A stretch of DNA of 64,000 bases from positions 1 to 64,000 of the forward strand of contig CAJTFB010000013.1 in the NCBI GenBank assembly GCA_910575665.1, written 5' to 3'. The translations under genes and the position numbers were made by a program. The number at the start of each line of letters is the position of its first letter. The stretch's first letter is position 1. This document shows positions 61,207 through 64,000 of the stretch, piece after piece. The DNA comes from Eubacteriaceae bacterium. GTDB lineage: Bacteria; Bacillota; Clostridia; Lachnospirales; Lachnospiraceae. The notes under the pieces are model-generated. The model did not search any database. It was not told where the DNA came from and was given only the letters and a program-made list of their open reading frames with translations.

Positions 61207-64000
61207 TCATCTCCCAAAACACTCATTCACCAATTCTGCTAACTCCCCTTTCTTTGCTGCCTCTGCCGCATCCGCTTCTATAAAATTATTCACTTCCTCT
61301 TTCAAATCCTCATCAAATCCCAAAATATAATTGGTCGCAATCAGATAGATAATGCGGGTCGGCGCCATACCATACACCTGTTTCTGCAAAATATGACGAA
61401 TACGCTCTTTGTCATCAGGATATGTGGCTTTTATTGCTTCGCTGCGGTACAGGCGTTTTACAATCTCCGTAATATAAAGCCCGGATTTCATGTAAAGGTC
61501 TGCAAATGTTTTATCCGGATCATCAAAGCAGCCCGGATTATTTGCTTCCAGTTCTTCCACCATTTTTGCAACCACCCATTTAGGGGTAAAGATTTGATTG
61601 GTTTTCTGTGGTGGTATGTAGTCAAAAATATCTTCTTCCAAAGATTCATCAAAATAATTCGCCAGTTGTTGTTTCTTTTTCCAAAATTCCTCTATGGAAT
61701 CATTGAAAACTACTTCGTCAAACAAATGACCTTCAAAATACTCCGTCTCACCACTTTCAGGATTTTCATACTCTCCTCCATCACGCAAAAAACGGAAATC
61801 TTCTTCTGTAATTCCTGTTACCTCCAGAAATACATCGTCCTCTGTATAATCATCAAAATTAGCCAACGTCAGTTTACCATCGCCATACGCCATGATAAAG
61901 CTGGGAATGGTTCGGGAAAATCCACGCAAATGCGCACGTACTTCTTCCTCAACAGTGTTCTTCTCCTGCTCTGCTTTGTGCCGTTCTAATTGCTCCACCA
62001 GCTCTTTCGGCTTATCTTCTATGGTTTTCTGGACATTCTCCTGCACTGTTTTCACAAAAGCTTCCATCGCATCAGCCATATCTTGCTGAAATTCCTGTTC
62101 CGCTGCCTTAATGTCCTGTTCTGATTCTGCCTCTTTCTGTTTATGTTCAAATTCAGCTTTTGCTATCATAGCCTGCTGCTTATAGTCTCCCTGAATTTTT
62201 TCAAAAGAACGCTCTATATCCCGATTCACCTGCTTCTCTAAACGATTCTGCACACCCTTCCTCACCTCGTATTCATTGATAACAGGAGCAAGAACATTCT
62301 CTTTAATACTGTCTTTTACTGTATCTACTAACGTTTCTATCTGCTTGTCCACCTCATATGTTCCACTTTCTGTCAGGTTACTAACCTGTGACTGTACATC
62401 CTGCGCAAACTGTTCATATACTTTTGCACCAAATAAATCCTGTGTCTTTCCAATCACAACTTCTTTCGGAATTTCCACCTCTCCATTTTCATCCACAGCC
62501 ACATCAGACATTCCCTCCAATGCATCCTGTCTGCCTTTTTTTGATTCTTCATGAGCAGGCGTCAATTTTTCCACAATCTCTTTTACCACATTTGGCGCAC
62601 CGAATACATTGCTGATATTTTGGAACAGGAAATTAGACAGAAAACCTCGTCTGACAACTTCCTGACTTTTAATCTTTCTCGGAATGGACAAGACCGCTGC
62701 CGCATCCAGTTCTTCCATTGTTCCTTCTTCGTCCTCTCCAAGCACTGGAAAGAAGTTAAGAAGGCGTTTGATATTATCTTTTCGTTCATCACTCGTTCCA
62801 TTTCCACTTACCGTATCAGGTGATAAATTATTCGCAAATTCATCAAAAATAATCAGTGTACGTGCTGGATCAAAATCAAAAATATAAGCTGTTTCTTTAC
62901 GGTAACGCTGCCCATTTCGTGTCAGTATACAAGGATTCTGTGCCCGAAATGCTGCCTGCATATAAGAAGATGGGCTCTTCATATTGCAGAGCATAAGTAC
63001 ACCACTCCATTCCGGAACGGTCACTCCCACCGTAAGCTGACCGACACTGAGTGTAATCGTCTTGTCGTATTCCGCAATTGCTGTTTTTACTTTATTGTAG
63101 GAGCTCTCATTTTCTTCCTCTTTGCCCAACTTACTATCTCCTGCTGCCAAAACAACGTGATATTCCCCGAACACCTCATCTTCCTTTAAAAGTTTAGCCA
63201 ATGCCTTTGCACTGTTGACACGATTTAAAATCCACAGTGTGTGGGATAATTCCCCTCTCAATTCTGGCGTAGAGAATGGATATCTTTCCTGTGTACTCAA
63301 GGCATGGAGAAATTTACGAATCTCTTCCTCATGAATAAATTTACCGCTTTCACTGGTCATAAAAAATTCATTTAAATCAAACGCAAAGTCAACACCCCCT
63401 TCCTCATCCGGAAGATCCATCCCTCTTTTTATCTTATCATAAATCATGTTGGACAACTGGTAAGTATACATAGTAAGTCTTGGCAGCACCTCATATGGGT
63501 TATAATCATTCCTGTCCCATTTCTCCTTTGCCTCCTGCTCATCCGCATAAGACCAGTTAAAAATCTGATTTGGTGCAAACTGCTCATTTGCTAATGCCTT
63601 AAATGGCGTTCCTGATAAGTAAAGTGTATATTTACGGGTAATGTTAGAAAATGCCCTATCTGTCCTTATCGTGTCAACACCTTCCTGCGCCTCATCCACA
63701 ATTAACAGATCAAACTCCAAATCACTCATCCACTTTAGTTTTTTGTAGTCCCCGCCAAAATATACAGAACCCTTTAATCCCTGCAGGGACTCAAACGCAA
63801 CCATTCCCTTTAGATCTGTATCATCTAGAGGCATCATGGCTTTTGTATATTCATCTCTGGTCATAACTCCTGGCTTATCTTTTAATGCATCTGTATCTGA
63901 AACAAAACATAACTTATCTCTCCAGCCAATGAACCTGCGGAAATCATCTGCCCATGAATTTGCTATACTTGGTCTGTTTGTAACAATAAGCACTTTTGTA
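61207..64000 (-). CDS. Large helicase/methylase restriction-like protein (N-terminus outside window)
   Basis: The visible 930 residues begin inside the helicase domain at LIVTNRPSIANSWADDFRRF (motif Ia); Walker A lies beyond the edge. Then come the DEAH-like motif LLIVDEAQEG, LYLSGTPFKAL, motif V LSVGQLTVGVTVPEW and motif VI YMQAAFRAQNP, then a coiled coil (about 570-720). A partial N6-methylase follows: IFTPKWVVAKMVEEL and DLYMKSGLYITEIVKRLY, the SAM-site region. The frame ends about 60 residues later without an NPPY motif or a target-recognition domain. The order resembles single-chain type ISP restriction-modification enzymes, but the methylase looks cut short. Confidence 0.8.
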   Translation of the reverse strand, partial: TKVLIVTNRPSIANSWADDFRRFIGWRDKLCFVSDTDALKDKPGVMTRDEYTKAMMPLDDTDLKGMVAFESLQGLKGSVYFGGDYKKLKWMSDLEFDLLIVDEAQEGVDTIRTDRAFSNITRKYTLYLSGTPFKALANEQFAPNQIFNWSYADEQEAKEKWDRNDYNPYEVLPRLTMYTYQLSNMIYDKIKRGMDLPDEEGGVDFAFDLNEFFMTSESGKFIHEEEIRKFLHALSTQERYPFSTPELRGELSHTLWILNRVNSAKALAKLLKEDEVFGEYHVVLAAGDSKLGKEEENESSYNKVKTAIAEYDKTITLSVGQLTVGVTVPEWSGVLMLCNMKSPSSYMQAAFRAQNPCILTRNGQRYRKETAYIFDFDPARTLIIFDEFANNLSPDTVSGNGTSDERKDNIKRLLNFFPVLGEDEEGTMEELDAAAVLSIPRKIKSQEVVRRGFLSNFLFQNISNVFGAPNVVKEIVEKLTPAHEESKKGRQDALEGMSDVAVDENGEVEIPKEVVIGKTQDLFGAKVYEQFAQDVQSQVSNLTESGTYEVDKQIETLVDTVKDSIKENVLAPVINEYEVRKGVQNRLEKQVNRDIERSFEKIQGDYKQQAMIAKAEFEHKQKEAESEQDIKAAEQEFQQDMADAMEAFVKTVQENVQKTIEDKPKELVEQLERHKAEQEKNTVEEEVRAHLRGFSRTIPSFIMAYGDGKLTLANFDDYTEDDVFLEVTGITEEDFRFLRDGGEYENPESGETEYFEGHLFDEVVFNDSIEEFWKKKQQLANYFDESLEEDIFDYIPPQKTNQIFTPKWVVAKMVEELEANNPGCFDDPDKTFADLYMKSGLYITEIVKRLYRSEAIKATYPDDKERIRHILQKQVYGMAPTRIIYLIATNYILGFDEDLKEEVNNFIEADAAEAAKKGELAELVNECFGR

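Overview
The window looks like a chromosome segment of a Clostridia species, most likely a Lachnospiraceae gut anaerobe. This is inferred from the gene order around ireB-ruvX-yrzB-rnj-trmR-U32, a Phe T-box in front of pheST, a GH51 arabinofuranosidase, DUF6142/DUF6171-like small proteins, secreted proteins with VSGQ-type linkers and Gly/Val start regions, and strong AGGAGG ribosome sites. No rRNA or tRNA gene and no CRISPR array was seen.

Layout. 1-2 kb (+): a NUDIX hydrolase behind a hairpin element and a sugar-acid kinase (kdgK) with a textbook promoter and terminator. 2-21.8 kb (-, except one HPr-like gene): a housekeeping block with a polysaccharide deacetylase, birA, a U32 tRNA hydroxylase and TrmR methyltransferase, a short MltG-like protein, RNase J, yrzB, ruvX, ireB, mtaB, thiI, a cysteine desulfurase, rsmE, an orphan FliD-like protein, murE, a secreted carboxylesterase, a Cof-type phosphatase, citrate synthase and greA. 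tRNA and rRNA modification is a clear theme (trmR, U32, mtaB, thiI with its sulfur donor, rsmE). 22-25.8 kb (+): a small secreted protein followed by an ABC exporter with a large ectodomain. 26-32.5 kb (-): an AT-rich accessory island with a five-gene operon (a glycine-rich membrane/coiled-coil protein, a small helical protein, a long coiled-coil protein, a winged-helix-like protein and a UPF1-like SF1 helicase split by one in-frame UAG). It is bounded by a MITE-like element and decayed gene remnants, and is the best candidate here for an undescribed system.

32.6-54.9 kb: an AP2-type DNA-binding protein, small membrane proteins, pheST with its T-box, GH51, pyridoxal kinase, an alanine/sodium symporter, a diguanylate cyclase, a secreted deacetylase, TrkH/TrkA potassium uptake, McrBC type IV restriction, YjbR, and a complete polar amino-acid ABC importer.

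55-64 kb: a second accessory region. It holds an overlapping P-loop ATPase plus kinesin-light-chain-type TPR gene pair (candidate defence or signalling module), two small P-loop kinases, one of which is fused to the stump of a deleted metallo-beta-lactamase gene, a SAM methyltransferase, an HTH protein, and the C-terminal part of a very large helicase/methylase restriction-like protein that runs off the window.

Several dispersed palindromes are present: a TAGCTCGACGG-type inverted repeat family that sits repeatedly at gene ends, a family around a GGGACCAAAAG core, and one roughly 225-bp nested palindrome with a cloverleaf centre between ruvX and ireB.
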